A stretch of 11,356 nt of DNA from an uncultured Bacteroidales bacterium. Its GTDB lineage: Bacteria > Bacteroidota > Bacteroidia > Bacteroidales > UBA932. Position numbers and translations under genes: made by a program. The stretch spans positions 1 to 11,356 of the forward strand of contig CABTXO010000023.1 in assembly GCA_902488725.1 (NCBI GenBank), read 5' to 3'. Position 1 is the first letter of the stretch. Each line of letters opens with the position of its first letter. This document shows, one piece after another, positions 1 through 6,596 of this stretch. Below the pieces are notes generated by a model that ran no database searches, was not told the origin of the DNA, and worked only from the letters and a program-made list of their open reading frames with translations.

Positions 1-392
1 AGCCGCAGGATAACAGGCTGCTTGATGCCGGAGAAATACACCGTCAGGGTCTTGTCAAAGGGCACGGCGCCGTTCCTGTTGTCGTAGGTTGCCCGGATGG
101 TCCCTTTCTCGCCCGGACGCAAGGGCTGCCGCGCCCATTCCACACCGGTGCAGCCGCAGGAAGAGACTACGTTGTAGATGACCAGGGCTTCCTTCCCGAC
201 ATTCTTCGCCGTGAAGGTCGCAGTCACCGGACCGTCCGAGAGTTGGATATCCCCGAAATCATGGATCGTCTTGTCGAACTGCACCCGGTCGCCGAACACA
301 TTGCCGGACTTGCTCCCCTGGGCGGAAAGGCCCGGGGCAAGAGCCGCCGAAAGTGCGGCGGCGAGGATGAAAATGCGCCAAAATTTCTTCAT
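1..392 (-). CDS. DUF1573 domain exported protein (5' part; 3' end outside window)
   Basis: The first 130 codons are present; the gene continues past the window edge. Residues 1-24 form a signal peptide (Lys2-Lys3, an Ala/Leu-rich core, then LSA before Gln25), so the protein should be exported to the periplasm or beyond. The rest reads as a DUF1573 domain: an F-D-F-G-D-I opening around residues 39-49, a beta-strand 'FTAKNVGKEAL' near 60-70, the hallmark S-S-C-G-C-T at 77-82, a 'PGEKGTI' turn near 93-99, and a 'V-Y-F-S-G' strand near 118-122. DUF1573 is an Ig-like fold common in Bacteroidota, often in single or tandem form; its function is not established. The ATG at 390-392 was chosen because an AAGGAG motif lies 5 nt upstream and the signal peptide begins there. 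The gene is divergent from parE. Family assignment is firm; the role is unknown. Confidence 0.85.
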   Translation of the reverse strand, partial: MKKFWRIFILAAALSAALAPGLSAQGSKSGNVFGDRVQFDKTIHDFGDIQLSDGPVTATFTAKNVGKEALVIYNVVSSCGCTGVEWARQPLRPGEKGTIRATYDNRNGAVPFDKTLTVYFSGIKQPVILR

Positions 393-397
393 GACAA

Positions 398-407
398 CTC
401 CTTCCTT
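398..407 (-). promoter_or_regulatory. Shine-Dalgarno-like site of the DUF1573 gene
   Basis: On the minus strand the bases AAGGAAGGAG lie 5 nt before the ATG at 392. This is a good match to the anti-Shine-Dalgarno and supports the start choice. Such motifs are uncommon before genes in Bacteroidota, and most genes in this window have none. Confidence 0.5.
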
Positions 408-422
408 GCAAATATCTTTCCA

Positions 423-430
423 CAAATATA
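423..430 (-). promoter_or_regulatory. Candidate -7 box for the DUF1573 gene
   Basis: TATATTTG on the minus strand matches the Bacteroidota -7 consensus TAnnTTTG and lies 30 nt before the start codon. I see no TTTG at the usual distance of about 19 nt upstream, so the -33 element is weak or absent. The match is suggestive only, because the gap is AT-rich. Confidence 0.4.
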
Positions 431-436
431 TGAAGA

Positions 437-452
437 TAATTTTGTAAATTTG
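437..452 (+). promoter_or_regulatory. Candidate -7 boxes for the parE cluster (two overlapping choices)
   Basis: Two tandem matches to TAnnTTTG occur: TAATTTTG at 437-444 and TAAATTTG at 445-452, directly before the parE ATG at 460. The first would leave a leader of about 10 nt; the second would give an almost leaderless mRNA. Neither has a TTTG at the standard spacing, so the call rests on the -7 match and position. Confidence 0.4.
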
Positions 453-459
453 CTGCATT

Positions 460-2397
460 ATGGCCAATGAGCACCTAAGTAATTATACAGACGCCAATAT
501 CAAGACGCTGGAAGGGGTCGAACACATCCGGCGCCGTCCGGGCATGTACATCGGACGGCTCGGGAACGGATCGAATCCCGGGGACGGCATCTATGTGCTG
601 CTGAAAGAAATCATAGACAACTGCATCGATGAATATTCGGCCGGCTTCGGCAGGCAGGTCCTGATCGATATCCAGGACCGGCAAGTGACCGTCCGGGACT
701 TCGGACGGGGCATCCCGCTGAATTCCGTGGTCAAGGCCACCAGCCAGCTGAACACCGGCGGCAAGTTCGACGACAAGGTCTTCAAAAAATCCGTGGGTCT
801 GAACGGCGTGGGCACGAAGGCCGTCAATGCCCTCTCGTCGGAATTCTACGTCGCCTCCTTCCGGGATGGGGAATGCGCCTGGGCGCGCTACGAGCGGGGC
901 GAGCTGAAGGACAGCGGCAAGACGGAGAAGACCGGCGAAAAGAACGGCACCCTCGTGACCTTCACCCCGGACAACGAAATGTTCGGAAGTTTCGCCTTCA
1001 ACATGGAATATGTCGAGACGATGGTCAAGAACTATTCCTACCTGAAAAAGGGTCTCTCCCTCGTGCTCAACGGTACTGCGTACAAATCCGAGAACGGCTT
1101 GCTGGACCTGGTGAAGGAGAACCTGTCCGAAACTCCGCTCTACGAACCCATCCACCTGGAGGACGAAGACATCGAGGTCGTGCTGACCCACGGCAATTCC
1201 TACGGCGAGAACATCGCCTCCTTCGTCAACGGGCAGAACACCCGCGACGGCGGGACACATCTGGCGGCCTTCCGGGAGGCGATCGCCAAGACGCTGAAGG
1301 ACTATTTCAAGAAGGATTACCGACCGGAGGACTGCCGGCAGGGCATCATCGGCGCCATCAGCATCCAGATCCAGGAACCGAACTTCGAAGGCCAGACCAA
1401 GACCAAACTCGGTTCCACGTACATGTGGGAGAAGTTCAAGACGGACGCCGAAGGGAAGAAGATCCAGAATCCGGACGGGTCGCTGGAGATTGACCGCGGC
1501 CCCACCATCCGCACCTTCGTCAACGATTTCGTCGCGCGCAAGCTGGACAACTACCTGCGCATGCACCTGGATGTCGTGCCGCTCATCGAAGACAAGATCA
1601 AGGCTTCCCAGGCGGAGCGCGAAGAGATAGCGGGCATCCAGAAGAAAACACGGGAGCGGAACAAGCGCGCCAACGTGTACAACCGCAAGCTCCGGGACTG
1701 CCGCTACCACTTCGGAGACAAGATGCCCAAAGGTGCGGAAGAAGATTTCGGAGAACTTTCCAGCATCTTCATCACGGAGGGCGACTCCGCCTCCGGCACC
1801 ATCACGAAGACGCGCAACGCCAATTTTCAGGCGGTTTTCAGCCTGCGCGGAAAGCCCATCAACTGCTACAAGGAGAGCCACAAGCGGGTGGCCGAAAACG
1901 AGGAGCTGAACCTGCTGATCTCCGCCCTGGGGGTCGAGGACGACCTCGAAAACCTGCGTTACAACAACATCATCATCGCGACCGATGCCGATGACGACGG
2001 CATGCACATCCGCATGCTGGTCCTGACCTTCTTCATGAAGTTCTATCCCGACCTCATCCGGCGCGGGCACGTGCAGATTCTCCAGACGCCCCTCTTCCGC
2101 GTCCAGAACAAGAAGGAACGGCGGTACTGCTATTCCCCGGAGGAGAAGGACCGGGCGGTCGCGGACCTGAAGACGGCGGTCCAGATCACGCGGTTCAAGG
2201 GTCTGGGAGAGATTTCGGCGGACGAGTTCGCGACCTTCATCGGAGAAGGAATGCGGCTGGACCTGGTGAAACTTTCGGACGAAGAGTCGATGTCCCAGAT
2301 CATGGAATTCTACATGGGCGACAACACCATCGACCGGCAGAATTTCATCCGGGCGAATCTGCGGAGCGAAGAAGAACTGGAAGACGTGAACATTTGA
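460..2397 (+). CDS. parE: DNA topoisomerase IV subunit B (ParE)
   Basis: This is the ATPase subunit of the type IIA topoisomerase that unlinks daughter chromosomes and relaxes supercoils together with ParC, which is not in this window. The 645-residue length is normal for the ParE/GyrB family. The GHKL ATPase domain shows the catalytic Glu50 and the D53-N-x-x-D-E motif, D80-F-G-R-G-I-P, and the glycine-rich lid G116-V-G-T-K. The transducer lysine lies in Q312-T-K-T-K-L-G. The TOPRIM domain has E440-G-D-S-A-S-G and D509-A-D-D-D-G, followed by R578-F-K-G-L-G-E-I. ParE is preferred over GyrB because of the 'HIRRRPGMYIGRLGNG' and 'DGIYVLLKE' opening, which is the Bacteroidota ParE form; GyrB usually has a 'LHHLVYE'-type segment here. 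No Shine-Dalgarno is seen. The gene leads a tight cluster, with the next ATG 4 nt after its stop. Confidence 0.95.
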   Translation: MANEHLSNYTDANIKTLEGVEHIRRRPGMYIGRLGNGSNPGDGIYVLLKEIIDNCIDEYSAGFGRQVLIDIQDRQVTVRDFGRGIPLNSVVKATSQLNTGGKFDDKVFKKSVGLNGVGTKAVNALSSEFYVASFRDGECAWARYERGELKDSGKTEKTGEKNGTLVTFTPDNEMFGSFAFNMEYVETMVKNYSYLKKGLSLVLNGTAYKSENGLLDLVKENLSETPLYEPIHLEDEDIEVVLTHGNSYGENIASFVNGQNTRDGGTHLAAFREAIAKTLKDYFKKDYRPEDCRQGIIGAISIQIQEPNFEGQTKTKLGSTYMWEKFKTDAEGKKIQNPDGSLEIDRGPTIRTFVNDFVARKLDNYLRMHLDVVPLIEDKIKASQAEREEIAGIQKKTRERNKRANVYNRKLRDCRYHFGDKMPKGAEEDFGELSSIFITEGDSASGTITKTRNANFQAVFSLRGKPINCYKESHKRVAENEELNLLISALGVEDDLENLRYNNIIIATDADDDGMHIRMLVLTFFMKFYPDLIRRGHVQILQTPLFRVQNKKERRYCYSPEEKDRAVADLKTAVQITRFKGLGEISADEFATFIGEGMRLDLVKLSDEESMSQIMEFYMGDNTIDRQNFIRANLRSEEELEDVNI

Positions 2398-2401
2398 CAT
2401 C

Positions 2402-2959
2402 ATGGGCAATTGGGCGAAATTCTGCGGCTGGATGCTGAAGAAGATGGGTTGGACCACGGTCGGAGGCCCCATGACCGAAAAGAAGGCGATCGTGCTGGGC
2501 GTCCCCCACACATCCGCCAAGGATTTTCTGATCTCCTACCTGTTCTACACCCAGTTCGGGAAGCAGGCCCACGTGATGATCAAGCAGGAATTCTTTTTCT
2601 GGCCCGTCGGGGCACTGCTCCGCAAGGCGGGATGCATCCCGGTGGACCGGAGCAACGCTGCCGCAATGGTCAAGAGCCTGATTTCCGAAATGGAGAAGGT
2701 GGACGAGTTCCATCTCGCGATTGCCCCGGAAGGCACCCGGAAGCCCGCCCGGAAATGGAAGACCGGCTACCATCTGATTGCCAAAGAAGTCGGATGCCCC
2801 GTGTACATGGGCTATTTCGACTGGGGCCGCAAGCGCGTGAGCGTGGGTTCGAAAGTTGAGCTCACGGAGGATGCGCGCGCGGACACGGACCGCATTCAGG
2901 CCTTGTACGAAGAAATGCACCTGGTCGGAAGACATCCGGAGGGCTACATCACGCACTGA
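2402..2959 (+). CDS. PlsC-like lysophospholipid acyltransferase family protein
   Basis: This 185-residue protein belongs to the glycerolipid acyltransferase (LPLAT/PlsC) superfamily, which moves a fatty acyl chain from acyl-ACP or acyl-CoA to a lysolipid at the inner membrane face. Visible motifs are the catalytic H36-T-S-A-K-D41 (HxxxxD), the 'GCIPVDR' block at 77-83 (motif II), P109-E-G-T-R113 (motif III, phosphate binding) and a Cys-Pro-Val block near 132-134 (motif IV). It is shorter than classical PlsC (about 240 residues) and has no clear N-terminal membrane segment, as is common for a short Bacteroidota subfamily. The exact acceptor cannot be read from the sequence; 1-acylglycerol-3-phosphate is the default guess. 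It starts 4 nt after the parE stop and sits directly before an acyl-CoA ligase, so the pair may act on the same acyl chains. No Shine-Dalgarno is seen. Confidence 0.85.
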   Translation: MGNWAKFCGWMLKKMGWTTVGGPMTEKKAIVLGVPHTSAKDFLISYLFYTQFGKQAHVMIKQEFFFWPVGALLRKAGCIPVDRSNAAAMVKSLISEMEKVDEFHLAIAPEGTRKPARKWKTGYHLIAKEVGCPVYMGYFDWGRKRVSVGSKVELTEDARADTDRIQALYEEMHLVGRHPEGYITH

Positions 2960-2985
2960 CACGCAACTCATTGACAAAAAGCCAC

Positions 2986-4665
2986 ATGCCAGACAGATAC
3001 AGAAGATTCACCACCAGCAGGGAGACCTTTGTGACGACCCTTGCGAAACTGTTCGACTACTGCACGGACAGTTTCGCCAAGCGACCGCTGTCGCGCTTCG
3101 TGGACGGCGGTCAGGAATATTCCTACGAATCCTTCCGGCACAAGTGCCTGGAGCTTTCCCAGCGGTTCAACCGGTACGGCATCAGCGCCGGCGACAAGAT
3201 CGCGATCCTCTCGCAGAACATGCCGAACTGGACCGTGGCCATGTTTTCCTGCGTACCCTTCGGACGGGTGACCGTCCCGATCCTGCCGGACTCGTCCCAG
3301 AGCGAGGTCGACAACATCCTCAACCACGCAGAGTGCAAGGCCATCTTCATTTCAAAGCGGATGCTGCCGAAACTGTCGGAGGAAACGGCCGCAAAAATGA
3401 CCCTGGTCATCGACATCGAGACCTTCGAACTCATCCGGAAAGACGACGCCGCCTTCACCTGCGAAGGGCGCGTGACCCGGCCGCAGCCGGACGACCTGGC
3501 TTCGATCATCTACACGTCCGGCACCTCGGGCAACGCCAAGGGCGTGATGCTCAGCCACCGGAACTTCTGCCAGAACATCATCGCGGCGTCACATGCGCAG
3601 AAGGCGCACAAGCGTGACCACTGGCTGTCCATCCTGCCGATGTCGCACACCTACGAAATGGCTTTCAGCCTGCTCTATCCCCTCTATGTGGGCGGGTGCG
3701 TCTATTATATTCAGAACCCGCCCCCCCCGTCCATCCTGATGGCGGCGATGGCGAAGGTGCACCCCACCATCATGTGTTCGGTGCCCCTCATCATCGAGAA
3801 GGTGTACAAGACGGCGGTCGTGCCGGTCATCGAGAAAAGCCGGGTCCTCAGCTGGATGAAGGACCATCTGCCGCGGCTGCTGTACTGGTTCATCGGAAGG
3901 CGGCTCAAGGCCAGCTTCGGCGGACAGCTGAAATTCTTCGGCATCGGCGGCTCCAAGCTCGATCCGACCGTCGAGGATTTCCTGCTGAAGGCGCACTTCC
4001 CCTATGCCATCGGCTACGGGCTGACGGAAACCGCACCCCTGATCACGAACGCCGTGGTCGGGAAGACGAAGGTCGGCTCCATCGGGGTGGCGGCCTACAA
4101 TGTGGAAGTGAAGCTCCAGAACGTGGATCCGGCCACCGGCGAGGGCGAGATCGTGGTGAAGGGCGACAATGTCATGCTGGGCTACTACCGCGATCCCGAA
4201 CGGACGCGCGGGGTGCTGACGGACGACGGCTGGTTCCGGACCAACGACCTGGCGACGGTCGATTCCAAGGGGCGCTACTACATCAAGGGACGTCTCGGGA
4301 ATATGATCGTGGGACCTTCCGGGGAGAACATCTATCCGGAGGAGATCGAGCAGCTCATCAACAACATCCGCGGGGTGAACGACTCGCTGGTGGTGGAGCG
4401 GGATGGCAGGCTGGTGGCCCTCATCAAGTTCGACGACAGCGTGCTGAACTGGAACCAGGAGCGCGAGGACAACTTCTTCAAGATGCTCGAAGATCGCAAG
4501 AAGACCGTTCTGGAATATGTCAACAAGCATGTCTCGAAGCAGTCGAAGATCAGCGACGTGGAGGCGATGAAGGATGACTTCGAGAAGACGGCCACCCAAA
4601 AGATCCGGCGCTTCAAGTACAAGGACAAGCCGAAAGACGAAGAAACCAATCCCGATAAGCCATGA
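2986..4665 (+). CDS. AMP-forming acyl-CoA ligase (long-chain fatty acid-CoA ligase family)
   Basis: This 559-residue protein is a member of the ANL adenylating superfamily, which activates a fatty acid with ATP to an acyl-adenylate and then passes it to CoA (or another thiol). Motifs in order are the P-loop Y176-T-S-G-T-S-G-N-A-K-G (A3), G343-Y-G-L-T-E-T (A5), R418-T-N-D-L (A7, with Asn for the usual Gly), the hinge region K434-G-R to S445-G-E-N-I-Y-P-E-E-I-E (A8), and the C-terminal catalytic lysine K539 in T-A-T-Q-K-I-R-R (A10). The domain set is complete, so it should be active. A long-chain substrate is likely from overall form, but acyl-ACP synthetase activity cannot be excluded. I chose the ATG at 2986; an in-frame TTG at 2971 would add five residues. 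The 26-nt gap to the acyltransferase and the overlap with the next gene indicate an operon. A C8 run lies at 3721-3728. Confidence 0.88.
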   Translation: MPDRYRRFTTSRETFVTTLAKLFDYCTDSFAKRPLSRFVDGGQEYSYESFRHKCLELSQRFNRYGISAGDKIAILSQNMPNWTVAMFSCVPFGRVTVPILPDSSQSEVDNILNHAECKAIFISKRMLPKLSEETAAKMTLVIDIETFELIRKDDAAFTCEGRVTRPQPDDLASIIYTSGTSGNAKGVMLSHRNFCQNIIAASHAQKAHKRDHWLSILPMSHTYEMAFSLLYPLYVGGCVYYIQNPPPPSILMAAMAKVHPTIMCSVPLIIEKVYKTAVVPVIEKSRVLSWMKDHLPRLLYWFIGRRLKASFGGQLKFFGIGGSKLDPTVEDFLLKAHFPYAIGYGLTETAPLITNAVVGKTKVGSIGVAAYNVEVKLQNVDPATGEGEIVVKGDNVMLGYYRDPERTRGVLTDDGWFRTNDLATVDSKGRYYIKGRLGNMIVGPSGENIYPEEIEQLINNIRGVNDSLVVERDGRLVALIKFDDSVLNWNQEREDNFFKMLEDRKKTVLEYVNKHVSKQSKISDVEAMKDDFEKTATQKIRRFKYKDKPKDEETNPDKP

Positions 4666-5165
4666 TACGTTTTCACAAAATCGCAGCGTGCGCGCTGGTG
4701 GCGTTGTGCGCCTGCATCCCTTCCCTGAAATTGTCCGCACAGGAATCCGTGAAGCAGCAGGACGGCACGGTCCTGAACGAGCGCTACCTCTATGCGATCG
4801 TGGATGTCAGCTGGCGGAAATTCGAGCAGGTCATGATCACGGTCGACTACGGACAGGAACCCAGCCGTTCCCGGAACGAAGTGCTGGAGAGCCGCACCCG
4901 TGTCCGGTACTTTCCCTCCATCGTCAGCGTTCTCAACTGGCTGAGCGCCAACGGCTGGAACCTCCAGCAGATCATCGGCGACTACAACGGCTCCCCGGAA
5001 GGCGGCAGCTCGACCACCTTCAAGTACCTCGTTCGCAAGAATGTCACCGGCATGACCGAATCCGACGTCAACCGTCAGTTCGACCTCTTCTCCTCGAAGG
5101 ACTACCGCCGCCCGCTCGACGGAATCCACTCCGTCCAGGACAAGCGCGGCAACTTCCCGGAATAG
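4662..5165 (+). CDS. Exported hypothetical protein with a DUF4177-like pattern
   Basis: I do not recognise a named function. The 167-residue product has a signal peptide (residues 1-26, ending L-S-A before Gln27). A lipobox reading at Cys18 is possible but poor, because position -2 is another Cys. The mature part has a short beta-rich domain: R41-Y-L-Y-A-I-V-D-V, then I59-T-V-D-Y-G-Q-E, then F84-P-S-I-V-S-V-L-N-W-L with a G98-W-N-L turn, and a closing F120-K-Y-L-V-R-K strand. This 'DYGQ ... LN-x-L/M ... GW' order recurs in small Bacteroidales hypothetical proteins and recalls DUF4177, but that link is from memory of patterns, not a search. Its ATG overlaps the ligase stop (ATGA), so translation is probably coupled, and it ends the plus-strand cluster. 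An envelope role is a guess. Confidence 0.75.
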   Translation: MIRFHKIAACALVALCACIPSLKLSAQESVKQQDGTVLNERYLYAIVDVSWRKFEQVMITVDYGQEPSRSRNEVLESRTRVRYFPSIVSVLNWLSANGWNLQQIIGDYNGSPEGGSSTTFKYLVRKNVTGMTESDVNRQFDLFSSKDYRRPLDGIHSVQDKRGNFPE

Positions 5166-5166
5166 C

Positions 5167-5182
5167 CCCGGGCCTGCCCGGG
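5167..5182. other. GC-rich hairpin after the plus-strand cluster
   Basis: CCCGGG, a CCTG spacer and a second CCCGGG form a compact hairpin 1 nt after the stop codon of the last plus-strand gene. No T-run follows on either strand, so it is not a standard intrinsic terminator. It could slow RNA polymerase or protect the 3' end, or be chance in GC-rich DNA. Confidence 0.3.
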
Positions 5183-5250
5183 CAGCAGATTCAACCGCTC
5201 GCTGATGCGTGCGGAATGACATTGGACGCTGACGCGAGCCAGGAGATGCC

Positions 5251-5286
5251 AAAAAAAAGGCTGGTGGAAGGGATTCCACCAGCCTT
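5251..5286 (-). terminator. Intrinsic terminator of the rpsF-rpsR-rplI operon
   Basis: A perfect 13-bp stem (5257-5269 pairs with 5274-5286) with a 4-nt loop is followed, on the minus strand, by a run of eight T. It begins 20 nt after the rplI stop. No T-run lies on the plus-strand side, so it should mainly stop minus-strand transcription, though the stem may also act on plus-strand read-through. Confidence 0.92.
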
Positions 5287-5306
5287 CTGCATATTCAATG
5301 ACAGGA

Positions 5307-5750
5307 TTATTCGGATTCGACCTCGAACTTGAGGGCGGCCTTGACCTGCTTGTAGCACTTCACGGAAGCCTCGTATTCGCCGAGCTTCTTGATGTCGGCA
5401 GGAACCGTGATGTTCTTCTTGTCCACCTCGATGCCCACGTTCTGCAGCGCATCGGCCAGCTGGGCTGCCGTGACGGAACCGAAGATCTTCCCGCTTTCGC
5501 TCACCTTGACGGCAACCTTGACGGGCATCTCTTCGATCCGCTTGGCCAGCGCCTCGGCATCCGCCACCAGCTTTGCCTCTTTGTGGGCGCGCTGACGGAC
5601 GATCTCAGCCTGATGCTTGAGCGCGGAAGGAGTTCCGGCAGCAGCGTATCCCTGCGGAATCAGATAGTTGAGCGCATACCCCGCTTTCACTTCCACGACA
5701 TCCCCGGCTTCGCCGAGGTTGGCGATTTCTTTCTTCAAAATGATCTTCAT
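5307..5750 (-). CDS. rplI: 50S ribosomal protein L9 (bL9)
   Basis: This 147-residue protein of the large subunit binds 23S rRNA near the L1 stalk and has two small domains joined by a long helix. The N-domain shows M-K-I-I-L at the start and the L9 signature from Gly13 through V21-K-A-G-Y-A-L-N-Y-L-I-P-Q-G. The Arg often found before Asn28 is Leu27 here; this site varies across the family. The linker helix spans about 41-75, and the C-domain has G87-K-I-F-G-S-V. It is the last gene of the operon, 16 nt after rpsR, with a partial Shine-Dalgarno (AGGAG) 9 nt before its ATG and a strong terminator after it. Length and order are typical for the rpsF-rpsR-rplI operon. Confidence 0.96.
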   Translation of the reverse strand: MKIILKKEIANLGEAGDVVEVKAGYALNYLIPQGYAAAGTPSALKHQAEIVRQRAHKEAKLVADAEALAKRIEEMPVKVAVKVSESGKIFGSVTAAQLADALQNVGIEVDKKNITVPADIKKLGEYEASVKCYKQVKAALKFEVESE

Positions 5751-5766
5751 GACGCGTCTCTCCTAT

Positions 5767-6045
5767 TTATTTAAGCAGGTCGGTTACATACGGAAGCAGC
5801 GCGAGGGAACGGGCACGCTTGACGGCCCGGGCCACTTTGCGCTGGAATTTGAGGGAGGTTCCGGTGATGCGGCGCGGGAGAATCTTTCCCTGCTCGTTCA
5901 GGAACTTTTTCAGGAATTCGGGATCCTTGTAATCCACGTATTTAATGCCCGCCTTCTTGAAACGGCAGTACTTCTTTTTCCTCACCTCGACGGTAGGAGG
6001 ATTCAGATAACGGATTTTTCCACTCTTTGCATCAGTCTGTGCCAT
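5767..6045 (-). CDS. rpsR: 30S ribosomal protein S18 (bS18)
   Basis: This 92-residue protein of the 30S platform binds 16S rRNA as a partner of bS6. The core is clear: K25-Y-C-R-F-K, then I34-K-Y-V-D-Y-K-D, then L45 through I54-L-P-R-R-I-T-G-T and a C-terminal helix K69-V-A-R-A-V-K-R-A-R ending in L83-L-P-Y. A single Cys27 is present, so a zinc site is unlikely. It lies 17 nt after rpsF and 16 nt before rplI. Its start is preceded by a perfect AAGGAGG, which is unusual in this phylum and listed separately. In Bacteroidota bS18 is one of the proteins that hold the 3' tail of 16S rRNA (established for Flavobacterium johnsoniae). Confidence 0.96.
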   Translation of the reverse strand: MAQTDAKSGKIRYLNPPTVEVRKKKYCRFKKAGIKYVDYKDPEFLKKFLNEQGKILPRRITGTSLKFQRKVARAVKRARSLALLPYVTDLLK

Positions 6046-6052
6046 AGTCTTT

Positions 6053-6059
6053 CCTCCTT
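6053..6059 (-). promoter_or_regulatory. Perfect Shine-Dalgarno of rpsR
   Basis: AAGGAGG on the minus strand, 7 nt before the rpsR ATG and inside the 17-nt rpsF-rpsR gap. It gives seven continuous pairs with the expected 16S rRNA 3' tail at ideal spacing. The first gene of the operon, rpsF, has no such site. Confidence 0.8.
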
Positions 6060-6062
6060 GGA

Positions 6063-6497
6063 TTAAGCGTTGTCTTCATTCGTTTCTTCGACGTCGTCTT
6101 CGACATCTTCGACCTCGGCCTTCTTCGCTTTCGCGGGGACCTCCTCGACGGGAGCCTCGGCCTTCTTCCTGCGGTTCTCTCTGCGATGCTCGGCATAGGC
6201 CACGGCATCCTTGTCCAGGGCCACGGTGATGAAGCGGATGACCCGCTCGTCACGGTGATACTGGGTCTCGAGGACATCTACGAATTCGGGCGTCGCCCGG
6301 AATTCGATCAAATAGTAGAAGCCGGAGGTCTTGTGCTGGATCGGATAGGCCAGCTGACGGAGTCCCCAGTCTTCTTCGTACACCACTTCGCCCCCATTGT
6401 CCTTGATGAGCTGCGTGTACTTGGCAACCGCTTCCTTCATCTGTTGTTCAGACAAAACGGGAGTAGCGATGAAAACGGTTTCGTACTGTTTTACCAT
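6063..6497 (-). CDS. rpsF: 30S ribosomal protein S6 (bS6) with acidic C-terminal tail
   Basis: This 144-residue 30S platform protein binds bS18 and 16S rRNA. The ferredoxin-like core is readable: Y5-E-T-V-F-I, the helix to about residue 32, G35[18 protein letters not shown], the strand G59-F-Y-Y-L-I-E-F, and E83 through R88-F-I-T-V. After about residue 104 comes a basic stretch (RRENRRKK) and then a Glu/Asp-rich tail to the end. The core alone would be about 100 residues. The start ATG at 6495-6497 was chosen because residues M-V-K-Q-Y-E-T match the family start; an in-frame ATG at 6551 would add 18 residues translated from the leader hairpin and is rejected. The leader before this ATG is A/T-rich with no Shine-Dalgarno, the normal Bacteroidota form. 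It is the first gene of rpsF-rpsR-rplI. Confidence 0.94.
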   Translation of the reverse strand: MVKQYETVFIATPVLSEQQMKEAVAKYTQLIKDNGGEVVYEEDWGLRQLAYPIQHKTSGFYYLIEFRATPEFVDVLETQYHRDERVIRFITVALDKDAVAYAEHRRENRRKKAEAPVEEVPAKAKKAEVEDVEDDVEETNEDNA

Positions 6498-6521
6498 CTT
6501 GTAATTGTTTAATAATAAATA

Positions 6522-6569
6522 ATTTGCAATCCTTTTTGGAACGTATGCCAACCAAAAAGGACTGCAAAT
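6522..6569 (-). other. Long hairpin in the rpsF leader
   Basis: Bases 6530-6539 pair perfectly with 6552-6561 (10 bp, loop of 12 nt at 6540-6551). After one mismatch (6529/6562) the pairing continues for 7 bp more (6522-6528 with 6563-6569). The outer arm overlaps the -7 box of the rpsF promoter, so a transcript started there would begin close to the inner 10-bp stem, 26-36 nt before the start codon's leader end. It may act as a 5' mRNA cap, a ribosomal-protein binding site, or a stop for pepD read-through. On the minus strand it is followed by A/T-rich DNA, not a clean T-run. Confidence 0.65.
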
Positions 6570-6595
6570 ATACGCATTTTTCGGCTTTCGGCAAA
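6565..6595 (-). promoter_or_regulatory. Promoter of the rpsF-rpsR-rplI operon
   Basis: On the minus strand TTTG (6592-6595) is followed after exactly 19 nt by TATATTTG (6565-6572). This is a full match to the Bacteroidota housekeeping promoter (-33 TTTG, -7 TAnnTTTG). Transcription should start near 6560, giving a leader of about 63 nt. The -33 box lies 1 nt after the pepD stop codon. Confidence 0.8.
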
Positions 6596-6596
6596 A

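Noticed and set aside
475..2520. 681-codon open frame on the minus strand opposite parE
   Set aside because: It mirrors parE, whose motifs are complete. The translation is rich in Val, Leu, His, Arg and Asp without any domain, as expected from the complement of a GC-rich gene.
3589..4740. 383-codon open frame on the minus strand opposite the acyl-CoA ligase
   Set aside because: No recognisable motif and a skewed His/Asp/Arg composition; the plus-strand ligase explains the coding signal.
5166..5250. Possible small gene or small RNA between the convergent clusters
   Set aside because: Only a short GC hairpin is visible, with no promoter-like box or convincing reading frame.
6498..6551. 18-residue upstream extension of bS6
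   Set aside because: The added residues are encoded by the leader hairpin and A/T-rich leader; the family start M-V-K-Q-Y-E-T lies at 6497.
6498..6564. Known S6:S18 riboregulator motif
   Set aside because: A leader hairpin exists, but I could not find the conserved CCG in the expected loop context, so I list it only as an unassigned hairpin.
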